Assembly (NCBI RefSeq): GCF_025452195.1 | Contig: NZ_CP104973.1 | Span: forward strand, 1,488,001-1,552,000 | Length of the DNA stretch: 64,000 nt | Origin: Phyllobacterium zundukense | GTDB lineage: Bacteria; Pseudomonadota; Alphaproteobacteria; Rhizobiales; Rhizobiaceae | Direction: 5' to 3' | Part shown: positions 48,569-57,388 of the stretch, piece after piece | Numbering within the stretch: position 1 is the stretch's first letter | Layout of the letters: each line of letters begins with the position of its first letter | Notes under the pieces: model-generated | Seen by the model: the letters and a program-made list of their open reading frames with translations, nothing else | The model's database searches: none | Told to the model about the DNA's origin: nothing | Program-made: the position numbers and the translations under genes

Positions 48569-49573
48569 TCAGCTCACATCGAGCACGATCTTGCCGATAT
48601 GGTGCCCGTCTTCGATACGTTCATGGGCCCGCCAGGCTTCATGCAGCGGGTAGATCATATCGATCACTGGCGCTACACGGCGCTCGACCAGCAAGGGCCA
48701 CACTTTGAGCTCAAGTTCGCGTGCGATCCCCGCCTTGAACTCGACCGGACGGTTGCGAAGGGTGGACCCCGTATGGGTCAGACGCTTGACCATCAATTTC
48801 GATATGTCCGTTGTGACTTTGGCGCCGTTCAGGAAGGCGATCTGCACAATACGGCCATCGAGCGCTGCGACCTCATAGTTGCGTTCCGTATAATCGCCGC
48901 CCACCATATCCAGAGTGAGGTTGACACCCTTGCCGCCAGTCGCCTCCTTGACGGCCTCGACGAAGTCTTCACTGCGATAATTGATCGCGCAGTCAGCACC
49001 GAGTTTCCGGCAGGCTTCGCATTTCTCGTCCGAACCTGCAGAGGTGATTACTGTGGCCCCGAAGGCCTTGGCCAGCTGGATTGCCGTAGTGCCTATTCCG
49101 GACGATCCGCCATGCACGAGAAAGGTTTCGCCGCTCTGCAAGCCGCCGCGCTCGAACACGTTGTGCCAGACCGTGAAATAGGTTTCCGGAATTGCTGCGG
49201 CTTCAATGAAACCGTAGCCCGCAGGGATCGGCAATGCGTTGGTTTCGTGTACCACACAATATTGGGCATACCCCCCGCCCGCAACGAGCGCTGTCACTCG
49301 CTCGCCCATGCGAAATCGCGTTACACCTTCGCCAACCGCGACGACATCGCCGGCGATTTCCAGACCAGGGATATCAGACGCACCGGCTGGCGGGGGATAA
49401 AACCCTTGCCGCTGCAGCACATCGGGCCGATTGACGCCAGCGGCACGTACCTTGATGAGAAGCTCACCGGCTTTAGGCTCCGGAACGCCGCGCTCGCCCG
49501 GCTTCAGGACCAAGGGGCCGCCCGGCGCGGTGATTTCGATCGCCGTCATCGTCGTCGGAATTGTTTCGGCCAT
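48569..49573 (-). CDS. NAD(P)H quinone oxidoreductase, zinc-free MDR type
   Basis: A 334-residue medium-chain dehydrogenase/reductase of the QOR/PIG3 type. GVNRPDVLQRQGFYPPP, PGLEIAGDVVAVGEGVT and the nucleotide motif VHGGSSGIGTTAIQLAKAFGA are present, and the zinc ligands of alcohol dehydrogenases are lacking. ATG 49573 follows GGGAGA; the frame to 49693 is not used. It reduces quinones or enones with NADPH; physiological substrate unknown. Divergent from the DUF1192 gene. Confidence 0.92.
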   Translation of the reverse strand: MAETIPTTMTAIEITAPGGPLVLKPGERGVPEPKAGELLIKVRAAGVNRPDVLQRQGFYPPPAGASDIPGLEIAGDVVAVGEGVTRFRMGERVTALVAGGGYAQYCVVHETNALPIPAGYGFIEAAAIPETYFTVWHNVFERGGLQSGETFLVHGGSSGIGTTAIQLAKAFGATVITSAGSDEKCEACRKLGADCAINYRSEDFVEAVKEATGGKGVNLTLDMVGGDYTERNYEVAALDGRIVQIAFLNGAKVTTDISKLMVKRLTHTGSTLRNRPVEFKAGIARELELKVWPLLVERRVAPVIDMIYPLHEAWRAHERIEDGHHIGKIVLDVS

Positions 49574-49668
49574 GGTGGTCTCCCTCTGAATTGATTCGCC
49601 AGAATGATTTGCAATTCCAAGCAGTTGGACTGTATCCTCTAACACTAGGACGACAAGTGGAGGAAATA

Positions 49669-49854
49669 ATGTCACTTTTCGACGAAGAACCAAGGCGCAA
49701 GATTGTTCACGATATCGGGCAAGATCTGTCGTTGTTATCGGTTGCCGAACTTGACGAGCGGATTGTCCTGCTGCGTTCCGAGATCACACGTCTTGAGGAG
49801 GAGCGGTCACGCAAGGGTGACAGCAAGGTCGCTGCCGAGGCGCTGTTCCGCTGA
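49669..49854 (+). CDS. DUF1192 small protein
   Basis: A 61-residue protein with an N-terminal DDEPRRKxxHxIGQDL-like motif (MSLFDEEPRRKIVHDIGQDL) and a helical heptad part (LSVAELDERIVLLRSEITRLEEE), matching DUF1192 over its full length. GGAGGAA precedes ATG 49669. Function unknown; the family is widespread in Hyphomicrobiales beside the quinone oxidoreductase gene. Confidence 0.9.
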   Translation: MSLFDEEPRRKIVHDIGQDLSLLSVAELDERIVLLRSEITRLEEERSRKGDSKVAAEALFR

Positions 49855-49965
49855 GCCGACAAAGATTTGCGGGTGACCTAAAATCTCCGCATTGCTGATT
49901 GAGACGAAGTCATCACCAGCCTGCTCCAGGCTGGCTCCATTCCCCATTCGCTTGAAGGGTTTGCC

Positions 49966-51207
49966 GTGTTCCGTTCGTTCATTCAGGTCTTCGCGCTTCT
50001 CTGTGGCACCTCCTTCCTCGTTATGGCATCCGGTCTCCACGGATTACTGTTGCCATTGCGCGGTGGCGCGGAGGGTTTTTCGACGACGTCTCTCGGTCTT
50101 TTGGGAACAGCCTGGGCGGGTGGTTTCATCACCTCTTGCCTGCTGGCGCCACGGCTTGTGCGCCGTGTAGGGCACGTCCGTGCCTTCAGCGCCTTTGCAT
50201 CGATCGCCGCGATTGTCGCGCTCTTTACCGGGATTCTCGTCGATTCGACTGCCTGGATCGTCCTTCGCGCTTTGACCGGCTTTGCCATGGCAGGCTCCTA
50301 CATGGTGATTGAGAGCTGGCTGAATGAGCGCGCGACCAATGCCAATCGCGGGCAAATTTTCGGCCTCTACATGGTGGTGAACTTCGGTTCGATCACCGTC
50401 GGGCAGATGATGATCGGCTTCGGCGACGTGCATACGGGAACATTCTTCATGCTGTCCGGCATTCTCTTTTGCCTGGCACTCATTCCAACCGCGATTTCCA
50501 CGGCCAGCAGCCCGAAGCCCCTGACCGAAGTGCAGCTCGATCTGAAGGCACTTTATCGCAATTCTCCGGTGGCTTTCCTTGGCTGTATTCTGATCGGCAT
50601 CGCCAATGGTGCGTTCGGAACGCTTGGCGCCGTCTATGGCGCGGAGACGGGCATATCAACCACAGAGATCGCTCTGATGATGAGTGCATCAGTCATGGGC
50701 GGTGCGCTAATGCAGATCCCGGTTGGCCGCATGTCGGACCGCACGGACCGCCGCTATGTTCTCGCCATTGTCGGCGGTGCTGCGGCAGCGATTGGCCTTT
50801 TGATCTTTCTAATCGCGCCACACCACGCCTATGCCATTCTGGCGATGACCGCCATATATGGCGGTTTGGCCTATACGCTCTATCCCGTGGCAGTTGCCCA
50901 TGCGAACGATTTTTCGGATCAGCAAAGCTTTGTCAAAGTCACGAGCGGACTGTTGCTGCTCTATGGTTTTGGCACCATGATTGGGCCGATACTTGGCGCG
51001 TGGGCGATGGAAAGCGTTGCACCTGAGGGTCTATTTGCCATAACGGCGCTGGCGCATATTTCGATCATGGCTCACGCGATTATAAGGTCACGTATGCGTG
51101 CACCCGTTCCGATCGAACTGCGCGATAACTTCCAGACGGTTCATTCCGAACGTGTGACGCCCGAAGGGGTCAGGCTGGATCCGCGTGCCGAGACGTTGCC
51201 CGAATAG
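49966..51207 (+). CDS. MFS transporter, YcaD-like
   Basis: A 413-residue permease with about twelve membrane helices. VIESWLNERATNANRGQIFGLYMVVNFG is typical of the YcaD branch. The start is GTG 49966 (MFRSFIQVFALLCGTS); no ATG fits the first helix. The C-terminal 40 residues are soluble and charged. An ArsR regulator gene follows after 57 bases and could control it. Substrate unknown. Confidence 0.9.
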   Translation: MFRSFIQVFALLCGTSFLVMASGLHGLLLPLRGGAEGFSTTSLGLLGTAWAGGFITSCLLAPRLVRRVGHVRAFSAFASIAAIVALFTGILVDSTAWIVLRALTGFAMAGSYMVIESWLNERATNANRGQIFGLYMVVNFGSITVGQMMIGFGDVHTGTFFMLSGILFCLALIPTAISTASSPKPLTEVQLDLKALYRNSPVAFLGCILIGIANGAFGTLGAVYGAETGISTTEIALMMSASVMGGALMQIPVGRMSDRTDRRYVLAIVGGAAAAIGLLIFLIAPHHAYAILAMTAIYGGLAYTLYPVAVAHANDFSDQQSFVKVTSGLLLLYGFGTMIGPILGAWAMESVAPEGLFAITALAHISIMAHAIIRSRMRAPVPIELRDNFQTVHSERVTPEGVRLDPRAETLPE

Positions 51208-51264
51208 TCCGGTCCAGTACGAAATTCGTTGACATTGCCGCTGGTTTAAAATGACTATTCTCAC

Positions 51265-51528
51265 ATGGTCGAAACGGATGCCTTTGCAGCAATTTCTGAT
51301 CCAAACCGCCGCTATCTGCTCGAGGAGCTCAGACGCGGACCGAAAACTGTGAACGAACTGGCGACAGGCCTGCCGATTTCCCGTCCCGCCGTCTCCCAAC
51401 ACCTCAAGGCGCTTTTAGACGCGCGGCTTGTGTCAGTCAAAGCCGAAGGCACGCGGCGGATCTATGCTGTCGATGACAACGGGTTCCTTCATCTGAACCT
51501 GTGGCTCGACCAGTTCTGGAACGAGTAA
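51265..51528 (+). CDS. Small ArsR-family regulator
   Basis: An 87-residue winged-helix protein: AISDPNRRYLLEELRRGPKT, recognition helix SRPAVSQHLKALLDARLV and a wing with KAEGTRRIYAVDD. It has no metal-binding cysteines, so it is not a classical arsenic sensor. Such proteins in this order often control a neighbouring AHSA1/START gene, absent here; the upstream MFS gene is the likely target or is unrelated. Confidence 0.88.
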   Translation: MVETDAFAAISDPNRRYLLEELRRGPKTVNELATGLPISRPAVSQHLKALLDARLVSVKAEGTRRIYAVDDNGFLHLNLWLDQFWNE

Positions 51529-51551
51529 TACTTTTTGAGAATTCCACCCTA

Positions 51552-51655
51552 ACGGACATCTGATGCGATTTTCTGCGCTTCCGGTGCTCATGGACGAGAT
51601 TGTCCATTGCGCTTCGGTTCTCGAAAACCACACCAGCTGTCTCGACAGGCTGGCT
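51552..51655. repeat. RIME-like dispersed repeat, family C, copy 2
   Basis: Shares ATCTGATGCGATTTTCTGCG, CTTCCGGTGCTCATGGAC and TTCTCGAAAACC in order with 37892-37999. It lies 23 bases after the ArsR stop, before a two-way terminator. Confidence 0.75.
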
Positions 51656-51682
51656 TTTCAAAAGGTCTTGTTCACCTACAAC

Positions 51683-51723
51683 AAAAAACCCGGCTCACCG
51701 CCTTTGCGGGAACCGGGTTTTTT
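51683..51723. terminator. Two-way terminator between ArsR and DUF465
   Basis: Outer stem AAAAAACCCGG (51683-51693) / CCGGGTTTTTT (51713-51723) with an inner CCGC/GCGG pair; T-runs on both strands. Confidence 0.85.
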
Positions 51724-51785
51724 CCAACTGCCAGTACGACGCTTCTTCAAGCTATCGACTGGAATTCTGCGGTCCTTCCGGGTCG

Positions 51786-51965
51786 TTAGTGGTGGGTGAC
51801 GGCTGCTTTCAGTCGTTCAATCTGCTCTTTGAGCACCAGCTTGCGTCGTTTCATATTACTGATCGTCAGGTCGTCGGAGGCGGGACTTAACAGCGCGTCG
51901 GAAATTTCCTTTTCCAGCGCTCCATGCTTACGTTCAAGCGTTTCAAGATGAGACTCAATGGCCAT
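51786..51965 (-). CDS. DUF465 (YdcH-like) small protein, copy 1
   Basis: A 59-residue helical-hairpin protein (IESHLETLERKHGALEKEISDAL, then MKRRKLVLKEQIERLK), matching DUF465/YdcH. The start is ATG 51965 with GGGAGA nearby; an earlier in-frame start at 52016 is not needed. A second DUF465 gene lies divergent at 52193. Function unknown. Confidence 0.88.
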   Translation of the reverse strand: MAIESHLETLERKHGALEKEISDALLSPASDDLTISNMKRRKLVLKEQIERLKAAVTHH

Positions 51966-52192
51966 CCGGCTTCTCCCTTGGTTGGTTTCGTCACGTATGC
52001 ATGCTCTGCTTGCCAAGCAGCAAGTTTATGACAGAGCCGTGACACTGTGCCATCACTTTAGGCAATTGTCGAATTTGTTTCGTAGGATTTTCTTGTTCCA
52101 TGAAATATGGTATGGCGACGTGCTGGCGAAGGCAGGTTGTCCACAGCCAGAGATTTGATTCTTTTTACAGCAAGAATACCGGGAATCACTGC

Positions 52193-52396
52193 ATGTCCGA
52201 CCAGGATCAGGCTGACATTCGATTGGCAGTCGCAAGATTGAAACAGGAGCATCTGGATTTCGATGCCGCCATACAAGCAATGATCCAGGTTGGGTGTGAC
52301 CAGCTACGTATCCAGCGAATGAAGAAGAAGAAGCTCATCATCAAAGACAAGCTCATCGAGCTTGAAGACAAGATCACCCCCGATATTATCGCCTGA
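52193..52396 (+). CDS. DUF465 (YdcH-like) small protein, copy 2
   Basis: A 67-residue paralogue of the divergent gene, with the same helix-turn-helix hairpin ([18 protein letters not shown], then [18 protein letters not shown]). ATG 52193 is used; the frame from 52100 lies in the shared promoter region. Two DUF465 genes head to head, followed by purE, occur, from recall, in relatives. Function unknown. Confidence 0.88.
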   Translation: MSDQDQADIRLAVARLKQEHLDFDAAIQAMIQVGCDQLRIQRMKKKKLIIKDKLIELEDKITPDIIA

Positions 52397-52485
52397 CCTC
52401 AATCCGGAATATTGCAGTTCTGTCGCCAGCTTGCGGCGGTCAGTCTTTTCCGTTAATTCCTCCCGACAGATTTACAGGATGCTCA

Positions 52486-52983
52486 ATGGCTGACAAACGC
52501 GCCGATGTTGCAATCATCATGGGGAGCCAGTCGGATTGGGCGACCATGCGTCACACTGCCGAAACGCTGGATAGTCTCGGCATCTCTCATGACGACCGCA
52601 TTGTTTCCGCGCACAGAACCCCCGACAGACTTGTAAGCTTCGCCAAAGGCGCGCGCGAAGCTGGTTTCAAGGTGATCATCGCGGGTGCAGGTGGGGCTGC
52701 TCACTTGCCCGGGATGGCAGCATCGATGACGGCATTGCCCGTGTTTGGCGTGCCGGTGGAATCAAAGGCGCTTTCTGGGCAGGATTCACTTCTGTCGATC
52801 GTGCAGATGCCAGCCGGCATCCCGGTTGGCACATTGGCGATTGGTCGGGCCGGCGCGGTCAACGCCGCCCTCCTGGCCGCTGCGGTTCTTAGCCTGAACG
52901 ATGCCGCGCTGGCAAAGCGGCTGGATGATTTCCGCAAGGCACAAAGCGACAAGGTTGCGTTGAGACCTTCTGACGAGGCATAA
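52486..52983 (+). CDS. purE: N5-CAIR mutase PurE
   Basis: A 165-residue class I PurE converting N5-CAIR to CAIR in purine synthesis. [12 protein letters not shown] near the N-terminus, [10 protein letters not shown] and [14 protein letters not shown] are the conserved motifs. purK starts 2 bases after its stop, a tight two-gene operon. Confidence 0.96.
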   Translation: MADKRADVAIIMGSQSDWATMRHTAETLDSLGISHDDRIVSAHRTPDRLVSFAKGAREAGFKVIIAGAGGAAHLPGMAASMTALPVFGVPVESKALSGQDSLLSIVQMPAGIPVGTLAIGRAGAVNAALLAAAVLSLNDAALAKRLDDFRKAQSDKVALRPSDEA

Positions 52984-52985
52984 GC

Positions 52986-54059
52986 ATGATTTCTCCTGGA
53001 TCAACGATCGGTATTGTCGGTGGTGGTCAGCTTGGCCGTATGCTCGCCATGGCGGCGGCACGGCTCGGTTACAAAACCATCATTCTCGAACCACAGGAAA
53101 ATTGTCCGGCGGCGCAAGTTGCAAACGAGCATATCGTTGCGGCCTATGACGATCGCAATGCGCTTGAACAACTTGCCGAACTTTGCGACGTCATCACCTA
53201 TGAATTCGAAAATGTTCCTGTCGATTCGGCCGAAATACTCAGTGAAATCAAATCCGTATTTCCATCGGCGGCAGCATTGAAAGTCTCGCAGGACCGCGTC
53301 AGTGAAAAGCGCTTTCTCAACAATGCAGGGATCCAGACGACACAATGGCTCAGCATCGAGAACGAGGGCGATCTAGAAGCGGCCCTGTTGGCCTTCGGCG
53401 GCAAAGGCATACTCAAGTCACGTCGTTTCGGCTATGACGGCAAGGGACAGGTCAGGTTTTCCGGCAAAAAAGGTGAAGACGCCAAAAAAGGATTCGCCGC
53501 CATTGGCAGTGTTCCCGCCATACTGGAAGCGCTGGTCGATTTTGTCTGTGAAATTTCCGTCATCGCGGCCCGGGACGAAGCGGGCAATATAAAGACTTAT
53601 GACATCACCGAGAACGTCCACAAGAACGGCATTCTTGCGACCTCGACGGTACCGGTCTCTGTGTCATCGACCGTAGCCGGCCTTGCCGCCGATGCAGCCC
53701 GCAAGCTGTTGGAAGGCTTGGACTATGTCGGCGTTGCCGGCATGGAATTCTTCGTGCTTGCCAATGGGACTGTACTGGCGAATGAATTTGCCCCGCGCGT
53801 GCACAATTCCGGTCACTGGACTGAAGCGGCCTGCGCTGTATCGCAATTCGAACAGCATATCAGGGCAATCGCGGGTCTGCCGCTCGGCGATACGAGGCGG
53901 CATTCCGATTGTGTCATGGAGAACCTGATCGGTGACGACATTGCAAAAGTTTCGGAAATCCTCAAGGAAACCGGCGCTGTCGTGCAACTCTATGGCAAGG
54001 CGGAAGCACGTCCCGGCCGCAAGATGGGCCATGTGACGCGGATCACGAAACGCCTCTAG
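52986..54059 (+). CDS. purK: N5-CAIR synthetase PurK
   Basis: A 357-residue ATP-grasp enzyme that makes N5-CAIR from AIR, bicarbonate and ATP, passing it to PurE. GIVGGGQLGRML near the N-terminus, FGGKGILKSRRFGYDGKGQ and NEFAPRVHNSGHWT are conserved. It begins 2 bases after purE. A hairpin with T-run lies about 100 bases downstream. Confidence 0.96.
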   Translation: MISPGSTIGIVGGGQLGRMLAMAAARLGYKTIILEPQENCPAAQVANEHIVAAYDDRNALEQLAELCDVITYEFENVPVDSAEILSEIKSVFPSAAALKVSQDRVSEKRFLNNAGIQTTQWLSIENEGDLEAALLAFGGKGILKSRRFGYDGKGQVRFSGKKGEDAKKGFAAIGSVPAILEALVDFVCEISVIAARDEAGNIKTYDITENVHKNGILATSTVPVSVSSTVAGLAADAARKLLEGLDYVGVAGMEFFVLANGTVLANEFAPRVHNSGHWTEAACAVSQFEQHIRAIAGLPLGDTRRHSDCVMENLIGDDIAKVSEILKETGAVVQLYGKAEARPGRKMGHVTRITKRL

Positions 54060-54115
54060 CGATAAATAAATGCGTGATTCCCCGATGAATCATGCCATGA
54101 ATCGTGAGCCGGGTG

Positions 54116-54144
54116 TTGACAATGCAGGTAATCCTTGGCTATTT
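54116..54144 (+). promoter_or_regulatory. Putative sigma-70-type promoter before rpmJ
   Basis: TTGACA (54116-54121), 17-base spacer, CTATTT (54139-54144). The -10 is imperfect; the call rests on the perfect -35 and the position before rpmJ. Confidence 0.4.
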
Positions 54145-54161
54145 CCCCGCAACGTGTTTAT

Positions 54162-54188
54162 GGCGCGCTTTTTAAGGCGCGTTTTTTA
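54162..54188 (+). terminator. Hairpin with T-run between purK and rpmJ
   Basis: Stem CGCGC (54164-54168) / GCGCG (54177-54181) extended by T-G and T-A pairs, then TTTTTT. It may terminate purEK or, if the promoter at 54116 is real, lie in the rpmJ leader. Confidence 0.6.
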
Positions 54189-54226
54189 TTGGTGCCCGGT
54201 TTCGGGCGAAAGATACCGGTGCTGAA

Positions 54227-54352
54227 ATGAAGATCAAGAACTCGCTTAAAGCCCTGAAGGGCCGTCATCGTGATAATCAGCTGGTCCGTCGCAAGGGCCG
54301 CATCTATATCATCAACAAGACTGCTCCGCGTTTCAAAGCACGCCAGGGCTGA
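54227..54352 (+). CDS. rpmJ: 50S ribosomal protein L36, zinc-free form
   Basis: A 41-residue protein beginning [20 protein letters not shown] and ending PRFKARQG, matching the longer type-B (YkgO-like) L36. The Cys/His zinc ribbon of type A is absent. ATG 54227 to TGA 54350-54352. It is too short for usual cutoffs. Hyphomicrobiales commonly carry only this form. Confidence 0.95.
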   Translation: MKIKNSLKALKGRHRDNQLVRRKGRIYIINKTAPRFKARQG

Positions 54353-54414
54353 TATTACCCGTCTCACGGTTATTTGCATTTGACGTTTCGCTGATACGGA
54401 TTACCATTCGTGTC

Positions 54415-55020
54415 ATGCGGAACGTTGTTGTATTTTCAGCTGTTTTTTTACTTGCCTCGCCGGCAATTGCCATCGCGCAGGATCAACTGCCGCCGCCGCA
54501 ACAGGCCGCCTTGCCCAACCAGACATTGACTGAGAAGCGTGCCGCGCGGCTCGACGACCTTTTTGCCTCGCTCAAGCGCGAAAGCAATGAAGTCAAGGCG
54601 GCGCGCATCGCCTCACAGATCCAGGCGCAATGGCAGAATTCCGGTAGTCCCACGATCGACCTGATGATGGGCTGGGCCGGTAAGGCTATGGAAGAAAAGA
54701 AGTATTCGGTCGCGCTCGACTTTCTTGACCAGGTGGTCGTGATGAAGCCGGACTATGCCGAAGGCTGGAACAGACGCGCAACCCTGAACTTTCTGGTGAA
54801 CGATTACGGGCGTTCGATGGCGGATATCCAGAAGACACTGGCGCTTGAACCACGGCATTTCGGGGCCATGGCCGGCATGGCGGCGATCCTCAAGGATACA
54901 GGCCGCAAGGAGGCCGCCTTACAGGCTTTCGAGCGCGTTCTGACAGTCTATCCGATGATGCGCGAGGCGCAGAAGCAGGCGGGTGAGCTGGCCGACGAAC
55001 TGACCGGCCAGCGGACGTAA
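54415..55020 (+). CDS. Exported TPR-repeat protein
   Basis: A 201-residue protein with a signal peptide (about 1-21; VFLLASPAIAIAQ) and a TPR array (about 75-185): YSVALDFLDQVVVMKPDYAEGWNRRATL and GRSMADIQKTLALEPRHFGAMAGMAAIL are clear repeats. Likely periplasmic, mediating protein contacts. No family beyond TPR recognised; partner unknown. It ends 152 bases before the convergent pyk. Confidence 0.85.
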   Translation: MRNVVVFSAVFLLASPAIAIAQDQLPPPQQAALPNQTLTEKRAARLDDLFASLKRESNEVKAARIASQIQAQWQNSGSPTIDLMMGWAGKAMEEKKYSVALDFLDQVVVMKPDYAEGWNRRATLNFLVNDYGRSMADIQKTLALEPRHFGAMAGMAAILKDTGRKEAALQAFERVLTVYPMMREAQKQAGELADELTGQRT

Positions 55021-55070
55021 CGCACGTCGCCACAACCAATTTTCCTGCATAAGTAGAAAAACGTGCGCCA

Positions 55071-55132
55071 GAATCGATGATTCTTGCATCGGAATCGGTG
55101 GTTCTTATGTAGGAATCCGGTCATTGCGTTCC
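55071..55132. repeat. 21-bp imperfect tandem repeat before the pyk end
   Basis: Units starting GAATCG/GAATCC at 55071, 55092 and 55113, period 21. The third unit runs into a 12-bp inverted repeat TCATTGCGTTCC (55121-55132) / GGAACGCAATGA (55144-55155). That hairpin may terminate pyk on the minus strand, but no T-run follows it. Confidence 0.6.
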
Positions 55133-55172
55133 ATTTTTCCGCCGGAACGCAATGATCCTTGTTAAAAAGCAC

Positions 55173-56609
55173 TCAGATGCCGGTCAGCCCGTCCGATCCG
55201 ATATAGGCGATGCGCAACATATTAGTCGAACCGGGCGTACGCAGCGGTACGCCGGCCGAGATGATGATGCGATCACCCGGATTGCCGAACTCTTCCTGAT
55301 AGGCGATGTGACAGGCACGATCGACCATGTCGTCGAGGTCGCTGGCATCCTCAGTTACAACGCAGTGCAATCCCCAGACGAGAGAGAGCTTGCGCGCCGT
55401 TTCGACAACCGGCGACAGCGCGATGATCGGCAAGAGAGGCCGCTCGCGTGCTGCGCGCAGTCCGGTTGTGCCGGATGCGGTGTAGGTAACGATGGCCGAG
55501 AGGTTGAGCGTTTCAGCGATCTGGCGGGCGGCCAGCGAAATCGCATCGGCGCCTGTCGCGTTCGGCTCGGGACGCTGGGCGTGAATGATGCCCGGGTAGT
55601 TCGGATCGCGCTCGACCTCCTCGGCGATGCGCGCCATGGTCGATACGGCTTCGACCGGATAGGCGCCGGCGGCGGACTCCGCCGAGAGCATGACCGCATC
55701 GGCACCTTCGAATACGGCTGTCGCAACGTCGGAAACCTCGGCTCGCGTCGGAACGGCTGCCGTGATCATCGATTCCAGCATCTGCGTGGCGACGACGACC
55801 GGCTTGCCGGCTCTGCGGCAGGCGCGGATGATCTGCTTCTGGATACCGGGAACCGTCTCCAGCGGCATTTCAACACCGAGATCGCCGCGGGCAACCATGA
55901 GCGCGTCAGAGAGCTCGATGATCTCCTCAAGGCGGGTGACCGCCTGCGGCTTTTCGATCTTCGACAGCAGGGCAACGCGGCCGCGCGAGATCTTGCGCAC
56001 TTCGGCAAGATCCTCCGGCCGCTGGATAAATGACAGGGCAACCCAGTCGACTTCCTCCTGCAGGACAGCATCGAGGTCGCGCCGGTCCTTCTCGGTGAGG
56101 GCGCTGACCCCGAGCGTCGTATCCGGCAGGCTGACGCCTTTCTTGTCGGAAATCTTCGTTCCGGAAACGACACGGCAGCGAATGTGCTTGCCGTCGGAAG
56201 CTTCCGCCACAAGCGCGAGCTTGCCATCGTCGATCAGAAGGCGGTGACCCGGCTCAACAGCTTCGAGAATTTCCGGATGGGGCAGGAATACGCGCGTATT
56301 GTCGCCCGGCGTGTCATTGTCGTCGAGCGTGAAGGTCTGCCCGGCAACGAGGTCGGCCTTGCCGTCCTTGAACTTGCCAACGCGCAGCTTCGGCCCTTGC
56401 AGATCGGCGAGAATGCCGATCGGTCGCCCCAGTTCCTTTTCGACATTGCGCAGGCGGCGCACGAGCTCCCGCATCAGGTCATGACTGGCATGGCTCATGT
56501 TGATGCGGAATACGTCCGCGCCGGCTTCGAACAATTTGCGGATCATGGCTTCGTCAGAGGAAGCGGGACCCAGTGTGGCTAGAATTTTGACCTTGCGGCG
56601 GCGTCTCAT
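55173..56609 (-). CDS. pyk: Pyruvate kinase
   Basis: A 478-residue glycolytic kinase making pyruvate and ATP from PEP. RRRKVKILATLGPASSDE near the N-terminus, DLQGPKLRVG, MVARGDLGVEMPLE and VVVATQMLESMI are the family's conserved parts. The start ATG 56609 overlaps the stop of the DUF1036 gene (ATGA), so the two are translationally coupled. A mobile-element-like insertion lies upstream of that gene and may change pyk expression. Confidence 0.96.
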   Translation of the reverse strand: MRRRRKVKILATLGPASSDEAMIRKLFEAGADVFRINMSHASHDLMRELVRRLRNVEKELGRPIGILADLQGPKLRVGKFKDGKADLVAGQTFTLDDNDTPGDNTRVFLPHPEILEAVEPGHRLLIDDGKLALVAEASDGKHIRCRVVSGTKISDKKGVSLPDTTLGVSALTEKDRRDLDAVLQEEVDWVALSFIQRPEDLAEVRKISRGRVALLSKIEKPQAVTRLEEIIELSDALMVARGDLGVEMPLETVPGIQKQIIRACRRAGKPVVVATQMLESMITAAVPTRAEVSDVATAVFEGADAVMLSAESAAGAYPVEAVSTMARIAEEVERDPNYPGIIHAQRPEPNATGADAISLAARQIAETLNLSAIVTYTASGTTGLRAARERPLLPIIALSPVVETARKLSLVWGLHCVVTEDASDLDDMVDRACHIAYQEEFGNPGDRIIISAGVPLRTPGSTNMLRIAYIGSDGLTGI

Positions 56610-57109
56610 GGAGCGGGGGTATCCGTTACAATTGGAGAGGAGGGGGGATTTTCTTCCGTAAGCTGGACCATCCAGCTCGTTTGCTCGCCGGTATCGTATT
56701 CCTGGAATCCGGAGCGCTGGAAGCCACGCGCGAAACAGTCATTGATACCGGTAATCTTGAATTGGTTTTCGGCGACGCACATGTTCACCCTGCCATCCCA
56801 GCGCCCGCCACTCTGCGCGTCTTCGGCGTAGAGATAATAATAGCGCGAAGTCAGCGGTCCGACCACAAGCGTTGTGCAGGAGGACGCATTGACGTGCCAC
56901 CAGCCTTCGGTGACCCAACCGGATTTGGCCCGGTAACCGAGCGCGACGCCGACGAGATTTTGCGTTGTGTTGCAGACGCGAAAATCGGCATGGGCCTTCT
57001 CAGGCGCAAAAAAACTGCCCGCAATGAAAATGAATAAAAAAGCCGCTAGAAAGCTGCCCAATCTCGTCCGCTGATGCAGTTCAGCGTGGAATATAGACCA
57101 CTTGCGCAA
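56606..57109 (-). CDS. DUF1036 exported protein, coupled to pyk
   Basis: A 167-residue protein. TTG 57109 is the chosen start, with GGAGG five bases upstream. A signal peptide follows (about residues 15-41, ending EKAHA), then DUF1036 (FRVCNTTQNLVGVALGYRAKSGWVTEGWW, and LYAEDAQSGGRWDG). A longer open frame from 57214 begins inside the insertion element and is rejected. It overlaps pyk by 4 bases (ATGA). DUF1036 proteins are uncharacterised; their linkage to pyk is, from recall, conserved in rhizobia. Confidence 0.86.
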   Translation of the reverse strand: MRKWSIFHAELHQRTRLGSFLAAFLFIFIAGSFFAPEKAHADFRVCNTTQNLVGVALGYRAKSGWVTEGWWHVNASSCTTLVVGPLTSRYYYLYAEDAQSGGRWDGRVNMCVAENQFKITGINDCFARGFQRSGFQEYDTGEQTSWMVQLTEENPPSSPIVTDTPAP

Positions 57110-57121
57110 TATTGCCTCCGA

Positions 57122-57388
57122 AGGGTCAGGACCTGTTAATCTGGTCGAAATGGTATGAGGCTTTTCGTTCGGATGCGAGGAGCAGAGGCGATGGAAATGT
57201 TTATCCATTTTCAAGCCTTTGCGACAAAGTAGCCGGGCGAAAAGACCATATCCTCCGGACGCCGAAACGGCTGCAAGCTGCAGTGTCGAACCGCTCGGCC
57301 GGGGGGAAGGCCCCGCCCTTCACGCTTCTCCTCGCATCTTCTTGCCGTTTCAGGCGCCATTTCGATCATATTAATAGGTCCTGACCCT
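57122..57388. mobile_element. MITE-like element with 32-bp terminal inverted repeats
   Basis: Left end AGGGTCAGGACCTGTTAATC (57122 on) and the reverse complement of the right end AGGGTCAGGACCTATTAATA (from 57388) match over 32 bp with three mismatches. It is 267 bp long with no coding capacity for a transposase. No target-site duplication was found. It abuts the ribosome-binding site of the DUF1036-pyk unit. A non-autonomous insertion moved by a related transposase is the simplest reading. Confidence 0.8.

Noticed and set aside
57110..57214. Upstream extension of the DUF1036 frame
   Set aside because: It lies inside the MITE-like element. TTG 57109 with GGAGG gives the expected signal peptide.
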